A stretch of 64,000 bases of DNA. Origin: Phytohabitans sp037414955. GTDB taxonomy: Bacteria; Actinomycetota; Actinomycetes; Mycobacteriales; Micromonosporaceae. Shown here one piece after another: positions 1 to 8,617 of this stretch (position 1 is its first letter; each line of letters starts with the position of its first letter). Under the pieces are notes generated by a model. The model had not been told where the DNA came from. It ran no database searches and worked only from the letters and a program-made list of their open reading frames with translations. The position numbers and the translations under genes were made by a program. The DNA lies in contig JBBEWH010000164.1 of the NCBI GenBank assembly GCA_037414955.1, positions 6,860-70,859 of the forward strand, written 5' to 3'.

Positions 1-1308
1 CGTGAACACGCCGACCCCACCCAGCTCGCCGGGCGGCGGCCACAACGCCTGGTCGGCGCCGGGCCGGTCGTTGCGCCACATCGCGAAGTACGTCGGTTCG
101 GTGTCGGTGTCGAAGTAGAAGAACCGGTCGTTGGTGGCGCCGGTGGGCGCGAGCAGGCCCAGCACGGTGGTCCAGGTGATGCGCAGGAAGACCAGGACCG
201 CGGACACGCCGAGCAGCAGTGCGGACAGCCAGCCGCGCCGCCACGGCGTGATCACCAGGAACGCGAGCACCGCGCCGCCCGCGCACCAGACGAACCAGCC
301 GGTGTACAGCTGGAACAGCAGCCCCAGCAGGCCGCCCAGCAACGCCCCGTACAGCAGGGCCATCAGCGGGTGCAGCCGGTCGGCGTGCCGGGCCCGGTGC
401 AGCAGCGCGACCAGGACGGGGACCATCGCGACGAGGGTGAGCTGCGGGTACGGCTTGACGGGCTCGAGGAACGGCATGGTCGCGATGACGCCGATCCCGA
501 GTGCCCACATGGGACGGAGGGTCAACCGCCAGGCCAGGTAGGCGGCGGGACCGTACAGCGCGGTGCCGAAGATCTGGAGGTCCTTCAGCGCGAAGATCGG
601 CAGCTGGTCGTAGCGCTCGGACCAGTCGGCGATGATGTGGAACGGCATCGGCCCGTAGTGGGCCGGGATCTCCTCGCCGCGCTGCAGCATGTCGACCCAG
701 GCGAGGATCCAGCCGTAGTCGCCACCGCCGCCCCACAACGGGTACGGCGTGTCGCGCAGCGCGATCGCGATGCCGCCCGCCACCAGGCCGGTCGACAGGC
801 CCGCCGCGATGGCGCACCCCACCCGCACCACCACGTCCCGCCAGTACGGGCTGAACAGCTTGTGCGCCACCACCAGCACCACCACGATGCCGGCGAGCAC
901 GGCGGCGAGCCGCAGCTGGAGCTCGGCGAGGCCGCTGACCTGGCCGACCCGGTTCATGGGGTCGACCTCGATGTCCTGCGCCCAGTACGGGAACCACAGC
1001 GCCGCCGCGAGGCAGACCGCGATCTCCAGCGGGATCCAGACCACCCGCAGCCAGGTGCGCCACCGCTGCCGGCGGACCGGCTTCTCCGGTACCGCCGATC
1101 CTTCTCGCTCTTCCGGGGTTTCGATCTCTGCCGGTGTCTCGACAGCGGTCGCGACCGCCGTCGAGACCGGCGTGGCCGGCTCGGGAGCCGGCGCCGCCGG
1201 CTCATCGGCCGGATCGGGCGCCGCCGGCGGGGGCTCGGTGATCGTGTCATCCGTGGACCGCGCGCGCGTCGGAACCGCGGTGTCTCCCACCAAGTCTTCC
1301 GCTACCAT
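1..1308 (-). CDS. Polytopic membrane glycosyltransferase-like protein, possibly AftA-type arabinofuranosyltransferase (3' end outside window)
   Basis: The frame is open from ATG at 1308 down to base 1, giving 436 codons with the C-terminus cut off. The N-terminus is about 75 cytosolic residues rich in Ala, Pro, Glu and Thr. Several strongly hydrophobic segments follow, with loops containing GDYGWILAW, YGPMPFHIIADW and, near the window edge, FFYFDTDTEPTYFAMWR followed by WPPPGELGGVGVFT. The multi-pass layout and the lumenal-type loops rich in Trp, Tyr, Asp and Pro fit GT-C transferases that add arabinofuranose to cell-wall galactan (AftA family). That assignment rests on overall resemblance, not on a diagnostic motif. 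The gene is divergent from dnaE. It could be another GT-C membrane protein. Confidence 0.55.
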   Translation of the reverse strand, partial: MVAEDLVGDTAVPTRARSTDDTITEPPPAAPDPADEPAAPAPEPATPVSTAVATAVETPAEIETPEEREGSAVPEKPVRRQRWRTWLRVVWIPLEIAVCLAAALWFPYWAQDIEVDPMNRVGQVSGLAELQLRLAAVLAGIVVVLVVAHKLFSPYWRDVVVRVGCAIAAGLSTGLVAGGIAIALRDTPYPLWGGGGDYGWILAWVDMLQRGEEIPAHYGPMPFHIIADWSERYDQLPIFALKDLQIFGTALYGPAAYLAWRLTLRPMWALGIGVIATMPFLEPVKPYPQLTLVAMVPVLVALLHRARHADRLHPLMALLYGALLGGLLGLLFQLYTGWFVWCAGGAVLAFLVITPWRRGWLSALLLGVSAVLVFLRITWTTVLGLLAPTGATNDRFFYFDTDTEPTYFAMWRNDRPGADQALWPPPGELGGVGVFT

Positions 1309-1556
1309 CCGTCCACCTTCACCCCGTACGTCATGTGAGTCGCGGCGGCAGAGGATACCCGAGCGATGTGACGGATCGACGCGCCGCTGACCGCTCCACG
1401 GTAGGGCGTGGTCGCCCGGCGCGCGCGCCCGGTCCCGCATCATGCAACGGAAAGCGAGCGTGATCGAGATGGCACAACCGGATGCCGTGTCGCCCTGCCG
1501 GCTGTCGGACCCGGGGGCTAGGCTCGGGTGCCGAAGTCGACGGGAGGGGGCCGAGG

Positions 1557-4500
1557 GTGTCTGACTCGTTCGTGCATCTGCACGTGCACACCGAGTATTC
1601 GATGCTCGATGGTGCCGCTCGGCTCAAGGATCTCTTCAGCGAGACCAAGCGGCTCGAGATGCCGGCGCTGGCGATGTCGGATCACGGCAATCTTTTCGGT
1701 GCCTACGACTTCTTCAAGCAGGCCACCGGCGCCGGCGTGAAGCCGATCATCGGCTTGGAGGCCTACCTGACGCCGGGCACCGACCGGCGCGACCGCACCC
1801 GGGTGCGGTGGGCGGACGGCGGGGAGAACGACGTCTCCGGCGGTGGCGCCTACACGCACATGACGATGTGGGCGGCCGACGCCGACGGCCTGCGCAACCT
1901 GTTCCGGCTCGGGTCGCGGGCCAGCCTCGAGGGTTACTTCTACAAGCCGCGCGCCGACCGCGAGCTCCTCCAGCAGTACGGGAAGGGCCTCATCGCCACC
2001 ACCGGCTGCCCGTCCGGCGAGGTCCAGACGTGGCTGCGGATCGGCGACTTCGAGAAGGCGTGCGCGGCGGCGGCGGAGTTCCGCGACATCTTCGGCCCGG
2101 AGAATTTCTACCTCGAGGTGATGGACCACGGGCTCGACATCGAGACCCGCATCCGGGAAGACCTGATCCGGCTGGGCAAGCGGCTGAACCTCACCCCGGT
2201 CGCCACCAACGACCTCCACTACACCTACGACAAGGACGCCGACGCGCACGAGGTGCTGCTCTGCGTCCAGTCCGGGTCCACCCTCGCCGACCCGAAGCGG
2301 TTCAAGTTCGACGCGCGCGACTTCTACCTCAAGTCGCCGGCCGAGATGCGCAAGCTGTGGGACGCGGAGGTGCCCGGCGCCTGCGACGCCACGCTGGAGA
2401 TCGCCGAGCGGATCGGCGACTACTCGGCCCTGTTCGCGTCGCGCAACCTGATGCCGCAGTTCCCGGTGCCCGCCGGTGAGACCGAGGAGTCCTACCTGCG
2501 CGCGGAGGTCATGCGCGGGCTGGAGCGGCGCTTCCCGGGCGGCGTGCCGGAGGACCGGCGCGTCCAGGCGGAGTACGAGCTGGACGTCATCCTCTCCATG
2601 GGCTTCCCGGGCTACTTCCTGGTGACCGCCGACCTGGTGGCCTACGCGAAGCGGGAAGGCATCCGGGTCGGCCCGGGCCGCGGGTCCGCGGCGGGCGCCC
2701 TGATCGCGTACGCGTTGGGCATCACCGAGCTCGACCCGATGGCACACGGGCTGGTGTTCGAGCGGTTCCTCAACCCCGACCGGGTGTCCATGCCGGATAT
2801 CGACATGGACTTCGACGAGCGCCGGCGCGGCGACATGATCCGGTACGCGACGGAGAAGTACGGCGAGGAGCGGGTCGCCCAGATCATCACGTACGGCACG
2901 ATCAAGGCGAAGGCGGCGGTGAAGGATGCCGCCCGGGTGCTCGGTTACCCGTTCGCGATGGGCGACCGGATCACCAAGGCGATGCCGCCCGCGGTGATGG
3001 GCAAGGACATCCCGCTCACCGGCATCTTCGACTCGAGCCACCCGCGCTATCCGGAGGCGGTGGAGTTCCGCCAGCTCTACGAGTCCGACCCCGAGGTGCA
3101 GAAGATCGTCGACACCGCCAAGGGCCTGGAGGGCCTGAAGCGGCAGTGGGGTGTGCACGCCGCCGGCGTGATCCTGTCCCGGGATCCCCTGGTCGACGTG
3201 CTGCCGATCCACAAGCGCGAGCAGGACGGCGCGATCATCACCCAGTGGGACATGGGTGCCTGCGAGAGCATCGGCCTGCTGAAGATGGACTTCCTGGGCC
3301 TGCGAAACCTGACGATCCTCGATGACTGCCTGGAGGCGATCCGCGACAACCGGGGCATCAATCTGGTCCTGGAAGACCTGCCGCTCGACGACAAGCCCAC
3401 GTACGAGCTGCTGGCGCGCGGCGACACGCTCGGCGTGTTCCAGTTCGACGGCGGCCCGATGCGGGCGCTACTGCGCTCGATGGTCCCCGACAACTTCGAG
3501 GACATCTCCGCGGTGGGCGCGCTCTACCGCCCCGGTCCGATGGGTGCCAACGCCCACAACGACTACGCGGACCGCAAGAACAACCGCAAGCCGGTGGTGC
3601 CCATCCACCCCGAGCTGGCCGAGCCGTTGAAAGAGATCCTGGGCGGCACCTACGGGTTGATCGTCTACCAGGAGCAGGTCATGTCGATCGCGCAGAAGGT
3701 GGCCGGCTATTCGCTGGGCGCCGCCGACCTGCTGCGGCGCGCGATGGGCAAGAAGAAGAAAGAGATCCTCGACAAGGAGTTCAAGCCGTTCGCCGCGGGC
3801 ATGAAGGCCAACGGCTACTCCGACGACGCGATCAAGACGCTGTGGGACATCCTGGTCCCGTTCTCCGACTACGCGTTCAACAAGGCGCACAGCGCGGCGT
3901 ACGGTGTGGTGTCCTACTGGACCGCCTACCTCAAGGCCAACTATCCCGCTGAATACATGGCGGGCCTGCTCACCTCGGTCGGCGACGACAAGGACAAGTC
4001 CGCGGTCTACCTGGCCGAGTGCCGGCGGATGGGCATCAAGGTGCTGCCGCCCGACGTCAACGCGTCCAACGCCCGGTTCGCCGCGGTCGGCACCGACATC
4101 CGGTTCGGGTTGGCGGCCGTGCGCAACGTCGGCACCAACGTGGTCGAGTCGATCCGGCGCTGCCGCAGGGAAAAGGGCGCCTACACCGACTTCTACGACT
4201 TCCTGCGCAAGGTCGACCCGGTCGCCTGCAACAAGAAGACCGTGGAATCGCTGATCAAGGCCGGCGCGTTCGACTCGATGGGCCACAGCCGCAAGGGCCT
4301 GCTCGCCGTGCACGCGGACGCGATCGACTCGTTCCTGGTGACCAAGCGCAACGAGGCGAACGGGCAGTTCGACCTTTTCGGCGGGGTCATGGAAGGCGCC
4401 GGCGGCGGCCCGATCGAGGTCACGCCGCCGATTCCCACCGACGAGTGGGACAAGTCCGACCTGCTCGCCTTCGAGCGCGAGATGCTCGGCCTCTACGTCT

Positions 4501-5084
4501 CCGACCACCCGCTGCTCGGCGTCGAGCACGTGCTGGTCAAGGCCGCCGACATGACGATCGCCGCGCTCTCCGAAGAGGGCTCGGTGCCCGACGGCCAGGT
4601 GGTGACGCTCGCCGGCATCCTCTCCGGCGTGCAGCGCCGCATCACCAAGCAGGGCCGGGCGTGGGCGTCCGCGTCGCTGGAAGACCTGGGCGGCGCGGTC
4701 GAGGTGCTGTTCTTCCCGAATACCTACGAGGTGGTCGGGCAGTACATCGCGGAGGACGCGATCGTGGTGGTGAAGGGCCGGGTCGACCGGCGCGACGACC
4801 AGCCGCGGCTGATGGCGATGGACATGTCGCTGCCGGAGATCACCGCCGCCGACGAGGTGAAGCCGGTGGTGCTGGCGCTGCCGCCGTCGCGGTGCACGCC
4901 GCCGCTGGTCGAGCGCCTGCGCGAGGTGCTGCAGAGCCACCCGGGCAGCGCCGAGGTGCACGTCAAGCTGGTCAACGGTTCGCGGTCCACCCTGCTGCGC
5001 CTGGGACCGACCCGGGTCAGCCCCACCACCGCGCTGATGGCCGACCTCAAGGCCCTCCTCGGCCCCAACGCCCTCGCCTCCTAA
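1557..5084 (+). CDS. dnaE: DNA polymerase III subunit alpha
   Basis: This is the replicative DNA polymerase, 1175 residues, the usual DnaE length (E. coli 1160). The N-terminal PHP domain begins FVHLHVHTEYSMLDG. The catalytic palm carries PDIDMDFDE at residues 413-421, holding the metal-binding aspartates. The helix-hairpin-helix and C-terminal OB-fold region (VVTLAGILSGVQRRI, around residue 1010) follow. There is no inserted 3'-exonuclease, so this is the DnaE1 type and not PolC. GTG 1557 was chosen because GGGAGGGGG lies about 8 nt upstream and the PHP domain starts directly after it; an ATG 75 nt upstream in frame would add an atypical Arg/Gly-rich leader. TAGGCT at 1519-1524 is a possible -10 box. 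Transcription probably ends at the palindrome at 5112. Confidence 0.97.
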   Translation: MSDSFVHLHVHTEYSMLDGAARLKDLFSETKRLEMPALAMSDHGNLFGAYDFFKQATGAGVKPIIGLEAYLTPGTDRRDRTRVRWADGGENDVSGGGAYTHMTMWAADADGLRNLFRLGSRASLEGYFYKPRADRELLQQYGKGLIATTGCPSGEVQTWLRIGDFEKACAAAAEFRDIFGPENFYLEVMDHGLDIETRIREDLIRLGKRLNLTPVATNDLHYTYDKDADAHEVLLCVQSGSTLADPKRFKFDARDFYLKSPAEMRKLWDAEVPGACDATLEIAERIGDYSALFASRNLMPQFPVPAGETEESYLRAEVMRGLERRFPGGVPEDRRVQAEYELDVILSMGFPGYFLVTADLVAYAKREGIRVGPGRGSAAGALIAYALGITELDPMAHGLVFERFLNPDRVSMPDIDMDFDERRRGDMIRYATEKYGEERVAQIITYGTIKAKAAVKDAARVLGYPFAMGDRITKAMPPAVMGKDIPLTGIFDSSHPRYPEAVEFRQLYESDPEVQKIVDTAKGLEGLKRQWGVHAAGVILSRDPLVDVLPIHKREQDGAIITQWDMGACESIGLLKMDFLGLRNLTILDDCLEAIRDNRGINLVLEDLPLDDKPTYELLARGDTLGVFQFDGGPMRALLRSMVPDNFEDISAVGALYRPGPMGANAHNDYADRKNNRKPVVPIHPELAEPLKEILGGTYGLIVYQEQVMSIAQKVAGYSLGAADLLRRAMGKKKKEILDKEFKPFAAGMKANGYSDDAIKTLWDILVPFSDYAFNKAHSAAYGVVSYWTAYLKANYPAEYMAGLLTSVGDDKDKSAVYLAECRRMGIKVLPPDVNASNARFAAVGTDIRFGLAAVRNVGTNVVESIRRCRREKGAYTDFYDFLRKVDPVACNKKTVESLIKAGAFDSMGHSRKGLLAVHADAIDSFLVTKRNEANGQFDLFGGVMEGAGGGPIEVTPPIPTDEWDKSDLLAFEREMLGLYVSDHPLLGVEHVLVKAADMTIAALSEEGSVPDGQVVTLAGILSGVQRRITKQGRAWASASLEDLGGAVEVLFFPNTYEVVGQYIAEDAIVVVKGRVDRRDDQPRLMAMDMSLPEITAADEVKPVVLALPPSRCTPPLVERLREVLQSHPGSAEVHVKLVNGSRSTLLRLGPTRVSPTTALMADLKALLGPNALAS

Positions 5085-5111
5085 CGTCCCGTCGCACGCC
5101 GCTCCGCGCGC

Positions 5112-5167
5112 CATGATCAAGGCGTCCCTCACGTCGCTCTAACGACTTGAGGGACGCCTTGATCATG
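5112..5167. repeat. Family A palindrome, copy 1
   Basis: A 56-bp inverted repeat with outer arms CATGATCAAGGCGTCC and their complement and a 2-nt centre. CTCA in the left arm is matched by TGAG in the right. It lies 28 bp after the dnaE stop and 17 bp before the next start codon. Confidence 0.95.
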
Positions 5168-5183
5168 GGCTTATGCTGAGTGC

Positions 5184-5810
5184 GTGCTCCTCGAACGCCA
5201 GGAACGCCTGCAGCGGGAGGCCGAGGGCGTACTGTCCGAACTGGACCTTCCCGCGCTGCTGAGCCGGGCGGGCCGGGTCGAGCTGATCGGCAGCGTCGCG
5301 TCCGGGCTGATGATCTGGCGTGACCTGGACATCAGCATCTTCGTCGCACCCGACCGGCACCGGCGGGTGGCGGAGATCCTGGGGACGCTGCTCGCCGACC
5401 CGCGGGTGCTCGACGTGCACTACGCCAACGAGACCGGCGCGCGCAGCCCGTCCGGCGGCACGCACGACCAGCGCTACTACGCCGTGCTCCGGTACCTGCC
5501 GCCCGGCGGCGAGACGTGGAAGATCGACCTGTCGTTCTGGATCGACTCCGGCCCGCGCGGCGAGTTCCTCGACGGCGCGGCCCTGCGCGCCCGCCTGACC
5601 AGCGAGACCCGCCTGGCGATTCTGCGGATCAAGGACGAGTGGCACCGGCTGGACAGCTATCCCGACCAGATCGGCGGCATCGACGTCTACGACGCGGTGC
5701 TGAACCACGGGGTACGCACCCCGGGCGAGTTCGACGCGTACCTACGCGCCCGCAACCTCCCCACCCACCCGGACCGTTCAGCCAAAGGCAAGATCGACAC
5801 AACTTCCTGA
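5184..5810 (+). CDS. Nucleotidyltransferase-fold protein
   Basis: A 208-residue protein with a polymerase-beta-type nucleotidyltransferase signature near residues 36-52: GSVASGL followed by DLDISIFV, matching the GSxxxG...DxD metal-binding pattern. A third acidic position may be in WKIDLSFWID. No substrate can be inferred; aminoglycoside-type and GrpB-like families share this fold. GTG 5184 has TATGCT at 5172-5177 six nt upstream, so the mRNA is probably leaderless, with the promoter starting right after palindrome copy 1. The last codons and the TGA (5808-5810) lie inside the left arm of another long hairpin (5792-5865), so the C-terminal residues KIDTTS are encoded by repeat DNA. Confidence 0.75.
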   Translation: MLLERQERLQREAEGVLSELDLPALLSRAGRVELIGSVASGLMIWRDLDISIFVAPDRHRRVAEILGTLLADPRVLDVHYANETGARSPSGGTHDQRYYAVLRYLPPGGETWKIDLSFWIDSGPRGEFLDGAALRARLTSETRLAILRIKDEWHRLDSYPDQIGGIDVYDAVLNHGVRTPGEFDAYLRARNLPTHPDRSAKGKIDTTS

Positions 5811-5865
5811 AAGTCGGGGTGTCCTTGGCTGACGACACCCCAACTTTGAGGAAGTTGTGTCGATC
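5792..5865. repeat. Long hairpin, 32-bp arms, overlapping a gene end
   Basis: The left arm 5792-5823 begins GATCGACACAACTTCC. The right arm 5834-5865 is its complement with two mismatches. The loop is 10 nt. The arms start and end in GATC. The element covers the last codons and stop of the upstream gene and could act as a terminator, although no T-run follows. Confidence 0.93.
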
Positions 5866-6017
5866 ATCCACTTTGGATATTGCGAATCGCTCGCCGATGT
5901 GTCGATCGAGGGCTTGTCGTCCCGGTCTGGCAAGGCGCGACAAGAGGGCTCCGGTCGGCGGAGAGGTGTGACTGGCGGGCGGCAGACCAAGACGGGGCTA
6001 ATTCGCCCGGCGGCGAC

Positions 6018-6070
6018 GTAGATCTAGTCGAGTTAGGGCGCCATGTCGACCCTAACTCGACTAGATCTAC
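6018..6070. repeat. Perfect 21-bp inverted repeat
   Basis: GTAGATCTAGTCGAGTTAGG at 6018-6037 plus one G is repeated in perfect complement at 6050-6070, with an 11-nt loop. It sits 18 bp beyond the stop of the minus-strand IMPase-like gene, between convergent genes, which suits a terminator. The rest of the gap 5866-6087 shows no gene. Confidence 0.92.
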
Positions 6071-6087
6071 CGCTGAATCGTGGTTGA

Positions 6088-7125
6088 TCATGGAAGGTCG
6101 GGGTTGAGGAGTCGGAGGGCGGCGGCGTGGAGGGTGGCGCTGCGGGCGAACACCGCCAGCCCGGGCGCCGGCCGGGTATGCCCGTCGAGCCCGCCGTAGT
6201 GCCCACCGGCTTCCGTGACGATGAGCGACGGGGCGGCGAAGTCCCAGATCTGCCCGCGCACCTGTACGGCGAAGTCCAGTTGGCCGTTCGCGACCAGTAG
6301 GGCGGCGTAAGTGGCCCACGGCACGGCCGACGCCGCGGCGGCCAGCGGCGCGATCGCGTCCCGCTCGGCCGCCGTCAGCCGATCGTCCGGGACGACGCCG
6401 AACCGGCTCCCCGCCAGCGTGTCCGGCCGATCCCGGCCGACCGTGATCCGCCGCCCACCCGCGATCCCCGAGCCCGTGATGTGCGAGCGAGTGCCGTCCG
6501 AGCCTGTGCCGTCTGAGCCCGTGCCGCCCGGGTCCGCGATCCCCGAGCCCGTGATGTGCGAGCGAGTGCCGTCCGAGCCTGTGCCGTCTGAGCCCGTGCC
6601 GCCCGGGTCCGCGATCCCCGAGCCCGTGATGTGCGAGCGTGTGCCGTCCGAGTCCGCGATGCCTGCGGTCGGGACGCTGGGACCCGTGGCCTCCGGAGAC
6701 GGGACGTCGGAGTCCGTGATGGCGGCTTCGAAGGCGCCGGCGCCGCGCCGGGCCCACCAGATCCTTCGCTGCGCGGGAACGGCGGCGACGCCGACGACGA
6801 TCTCGCCGGCCTCCTCCAGCGCGACGAGCACCTGCCACCGGTTGTCGCCAGCGACGAAGGGAGCTGTGCCGTCGATGGGGTCGATGATCCAACGGCGGTC
6901 GCCCTGGCCGGTCTGGCCGCCCTCCTCGCCCACGATGGCGTCGTCGGGCCGCGCTTCGGTGAGGACGCGCCGGATGGCGGCTTCGACCGCGTGGTCGGCT
7001 TCGGTCACGACGGTGCCGTCTGGCTTGATCTCTCGGCGCAGCGCGGCGAAGGCGGCGAAGTACCCCAGGGCCACAGCAGCGCCCGCCAACGTGGCGCGGC
7101 GGGCCAGCTCAAGATCGCTCTCCAC
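6088..7125 (-). CDS. Inositol-monophosphatase family phosphatase, histidinol-phosphatase-like
   Basis: A 345-residue member of the metal-dependent IMPase superfamily. Metal-binding motifs are GEE at 66-68 and DPIDGT at 82-87, and the late WDFAAPSLIVTEAGG matches the second metal-binding Asp. The N-terminal part (KPDGTVVTEAD, then WIIDPIDGT) resembles actinobacterial HisN histidinol phosphatases, and the his operon is 3 kb away, but inositol phosphatase activity cannot be excluded. The domain is interrupted near residues 148-220 by a Gly/Ser/Thr-rich insertion encoded by a 75-bp tandem repeat; family members are usually about 260 residues. GTG 7125 is preceded by GAGGAT (minus strand, 7132-7137) six nt away, the leaderless pattern. 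Confidence 0.85.
   Translation of the reverse strand: MESDLELARRATLAGAAVALGYFAAFAALRREIKPDGTVVTEADHAVEAAIRRVLTEARPDDAIVGEEGGQTGQGDRRWIIDPIDGTAPFVAGDNRWQVLVALEEAGEIVVGVAAVPAQRRIWWARRGAGAFEAAITDSDVPSPEATGPSVPTAGIADSDGTRSHITGSGIADPGGTGSDGTGSDGTRSHITGSGIADPGGTGSDGTGSDGTRSHITGSGIAGGRRITVGRDRPDTLAGSRFGVVPDDRLTAAERDAIAPLAAAASAVPWATYAALLVANGQLDFAVQVRGQIWDFAAPSLIVTEAGGHYGGLDGHTRPAPGLAVFARSATLHAAALRLLNPDLP
6466..6665. repeat. 75-bp in-frame tandem repeat, 2.7 units
   Basis: Units begin at 6466, 6541 and 6616 and are almost identical; the third is partial. Each encodes 25 residues including SHITGSGIADPGG and TGSDG inside the phosphatase gene. The period is a multiple of three, so copy-number change would keep the frame. 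Confidence 0.95.
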
Positions 7126-7139
7126 GCCCCCATCCTCTC

Positions 7140-7195
7140 CATGATCAAGGCGTCCCTCAAGTCGCTAGAACGACTACAGGGACGCCTTGATCATG
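7140..7195. repeat. Family A palindrome, copy 2
   Basis: A 56-bp copy between divergent starts, 14 bp from the phosphatase start and 32 bp from the next gene. The outer 16-bp arms are perfect; the inner arm has mismatches (right inner arm CGACTACAG). Confidence 0.95.
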
Positions 7196-7227
7196 GGGGT
7201 AAGGGCGGAGCGGGTGATACTCGGAGC

Positions 7228-8034
7228 GTGGGTGATCCAATCGACTACTGGCGGTCCCGGTGGGCCGCCCGGCAGGTGGACCTCGACCGGGAGGCCGCCG
7301 AACCCTGGGCGCTGTCGTTGGTCGTACGCGTGGAAAGGGCCAACCCGCCCACCCGCGCGGACGCGCTAACGGCGGCCGCGACCGCGGTCCTCCGGCTCTT
7401 GACGGACGAGCCGACGGACGAGCCGACGGACGAGCCGACGGACGAGCCGACGGACGAGCCGACGGATGAGCGGGCGGACGAGCCGACGGACGAGCCAGCC
7501 AGGGACGAGCCAGCCAAGGACGAGTCAGCCAAGGAGGCGCTGAGCCGGTGGGCGGACGGTTGGATCCGCAAGGTGGTGCGGCGGGCCCGGGGTGTGCGCT
7601 GGGCCGAGGTCGGTGAGCTGCCCGGCGTGACGGTGGCGTGCGGGTCCGCGGAGGTACGCGCGCTGGTGCCGCACCCCGTCGCCGCGCCGCCGGCGGTGCT
7701 CGCCAAGCTGCAGGTGGCCGGCCTGGAGCTGCCGGCGACCGAGCCGGCGCCGCGCCGCCCGGGCGCGCTCACCATCGCCGTGGCGCCGGATCTGGCGTTG
7801 ACCGCGGGCAAGGCGTGCGCGCAGGTCGGGCACGCGGCGCAGGTCGCGCTGCTGGAGCTGGACCGGGTACGGGTCGGCGCCTGGGCGGCCGACGGGTTCC
7901 CCATCGACATTGTGGAGGGCGACAAGGGCGTGTGGGCGCGGGTCTTGGACGGCGACGCCGCCCGGGTGCGCGACGGCGGCTTCACCGAGGTGGCCCCCGG
8001 CACCCTCACCTGCGCCGCCACTTTCCTCCCATGA
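7228..8034 (+). CDS. Peptidyl-tRNA hydrolase 2 (PTH2)-like domain protein
   Basis: A 268-residue protein. The C-terminal 95 residues read as a PTH2 fold: LALTAGKACAQVGHAA (residues about 190-205) matches the KxxAQxxHA signature of archaeal and eukaryotic peptidyl-tRNA hydrolase 2, followed by a DKGVWARVLD segment. The N-terminal half is a family-specific region with an expanded TDEP/ADEP repeat at about residues 58-92. Whether it hydrolyses peptidyl-tRNA or does something else is unknown. GTG 7228 has GATACT at 7216-7221, a leaderless arrangement. The TGA stop (8032-8034) comes from the CATGATC of palindrome copy 3. Confidence 0.75.
   Translation: MGDPIDYWRSRWAARQVDLDREAAEPWALSLVVRVERANPPTRADALTAAATAVLRLLTDEPTDEPTDEPTDEPTDEPTDERADEPTDEPARDEPAKDESAKEALSRWADGWIRKVVRRARGVRWAEVGELPGVTVACGSAEVRALVPHPVAAPPAVLAKLQVAGLELPATEPAPRRPGALTIAVAPDLALTAGKACAQVGHAAQVALLELDRVRVGAWAADGFPIDIVEGDKGVWARVLDGDAARVRDGGFTEVAPGTLTCAATFLP
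7401..7495. repeat. 12-bp in-frame tandem repeat
   Basis: GACGGACGAGCC-type units run about eight times, encoding TDEP repeats in the PTH2-like protein, with a few variant units at the end. Confidence 0.92.
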
Positions 8035-8072
8035 TCAAGGCGTCCTTCAAGTCGTTAGGACTACGTTTTGGT
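8030..8072. repeat. Family A palindrome, copy 3 (decayed right arm)
   Basis: The left arm is intact from CATGATCAAGGCG through TTCAAGTCGTTAG. The right arm is eroded (CTACGTTTTGGTCGCC). It supplies the TGA stop of the upstream gene. A second CATGATCAA fragment is at 8118-8126. Confidence 0.85.
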
Positions 8073-8129
8073 CGCCGTTTTTCTGGGGACTGACACAGGG
8101 TGTCAGGGGGAGGCGGCCATGATCAACGC

Positions 8130-8579
8130 ATGAACGATTTCGACTTCTTCGTGGGCTCGTGGAACGTGGTCAACCGGCGGCTCACGACGCTCTTCGCCGG
8201 CAGCGACGACTGGGAGACCTTTCCGGGCACCACGACCTGCCACTCGATCTTCGATGGCGGCGGCACCACCGAAGAGATCGTCTTTCCGACGCTGGGCAGC
8301 CGCGGCTTCACCCTGCGCCTGTTCGACACCGAACGCGAGGAGTGGTCGATCTACTGGGCCAACAGCCGCACCGGCATCCTCTTCCCGCCGGTCTTCGGCA
8401 CCTTCCGCGACGGCCGCGGCGACTTCTACGGCGACGACACGCACGAGGGCAAGCCGATCAAGGTGCACTTCATCTGGTCCGACATCACGCCGACCTCGGC
8501 GCGGTGGGAGCAGGAGTTCTCCGCCGACGGCGGCCAGACCTGGGAATCCAACTGGGTCATGGAGTTCACCCGGGCCTGA
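8130..8579 (+). CDS. Conserved hypothetical protein, DUF1579-like
   Basis: A 149-residue soluble protein beginning MNDFDFFVGSWNVVNRRL, with alternating beta-strand-like segments and many aromatics (GFTLRLFD, WSIYWANS, KVHFIWSDI). The opening FDFFVGSW resembles DUF1579-type small beta-barrel proteins; no catalytic residues are evident. The start is unusual. The best Shine-Dalgarno (GGGGGAGG, 8106-8113) serves ATG 8119, which opens a 4-codon frame (MINA) whose TGA overlaps this gene's ATG as ATGA. Either translation is coupled through this minicistron or the spacing is tolerated. The minicistron is made of repeat-derived sequence. Confidence 0.75.
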   Translation: MNDFDFFVGSWNVVNRRLTTLFAGSDDWETFPGTTTCHSIFDGGGTTEEIVFPTLGSRGFTLRLFDTEREEWSIYWANSRTGILFPPVFGTFRDGRGDFYGDDTHEGKPIKVHFIWSDITPTSARWEQEFSADGGQTWESNWVMEFTRA

Positions 8580-8617
8580 CGTCACCGGTACCCGAGGATC
8601 CCTGAGAGGATCGTCGG

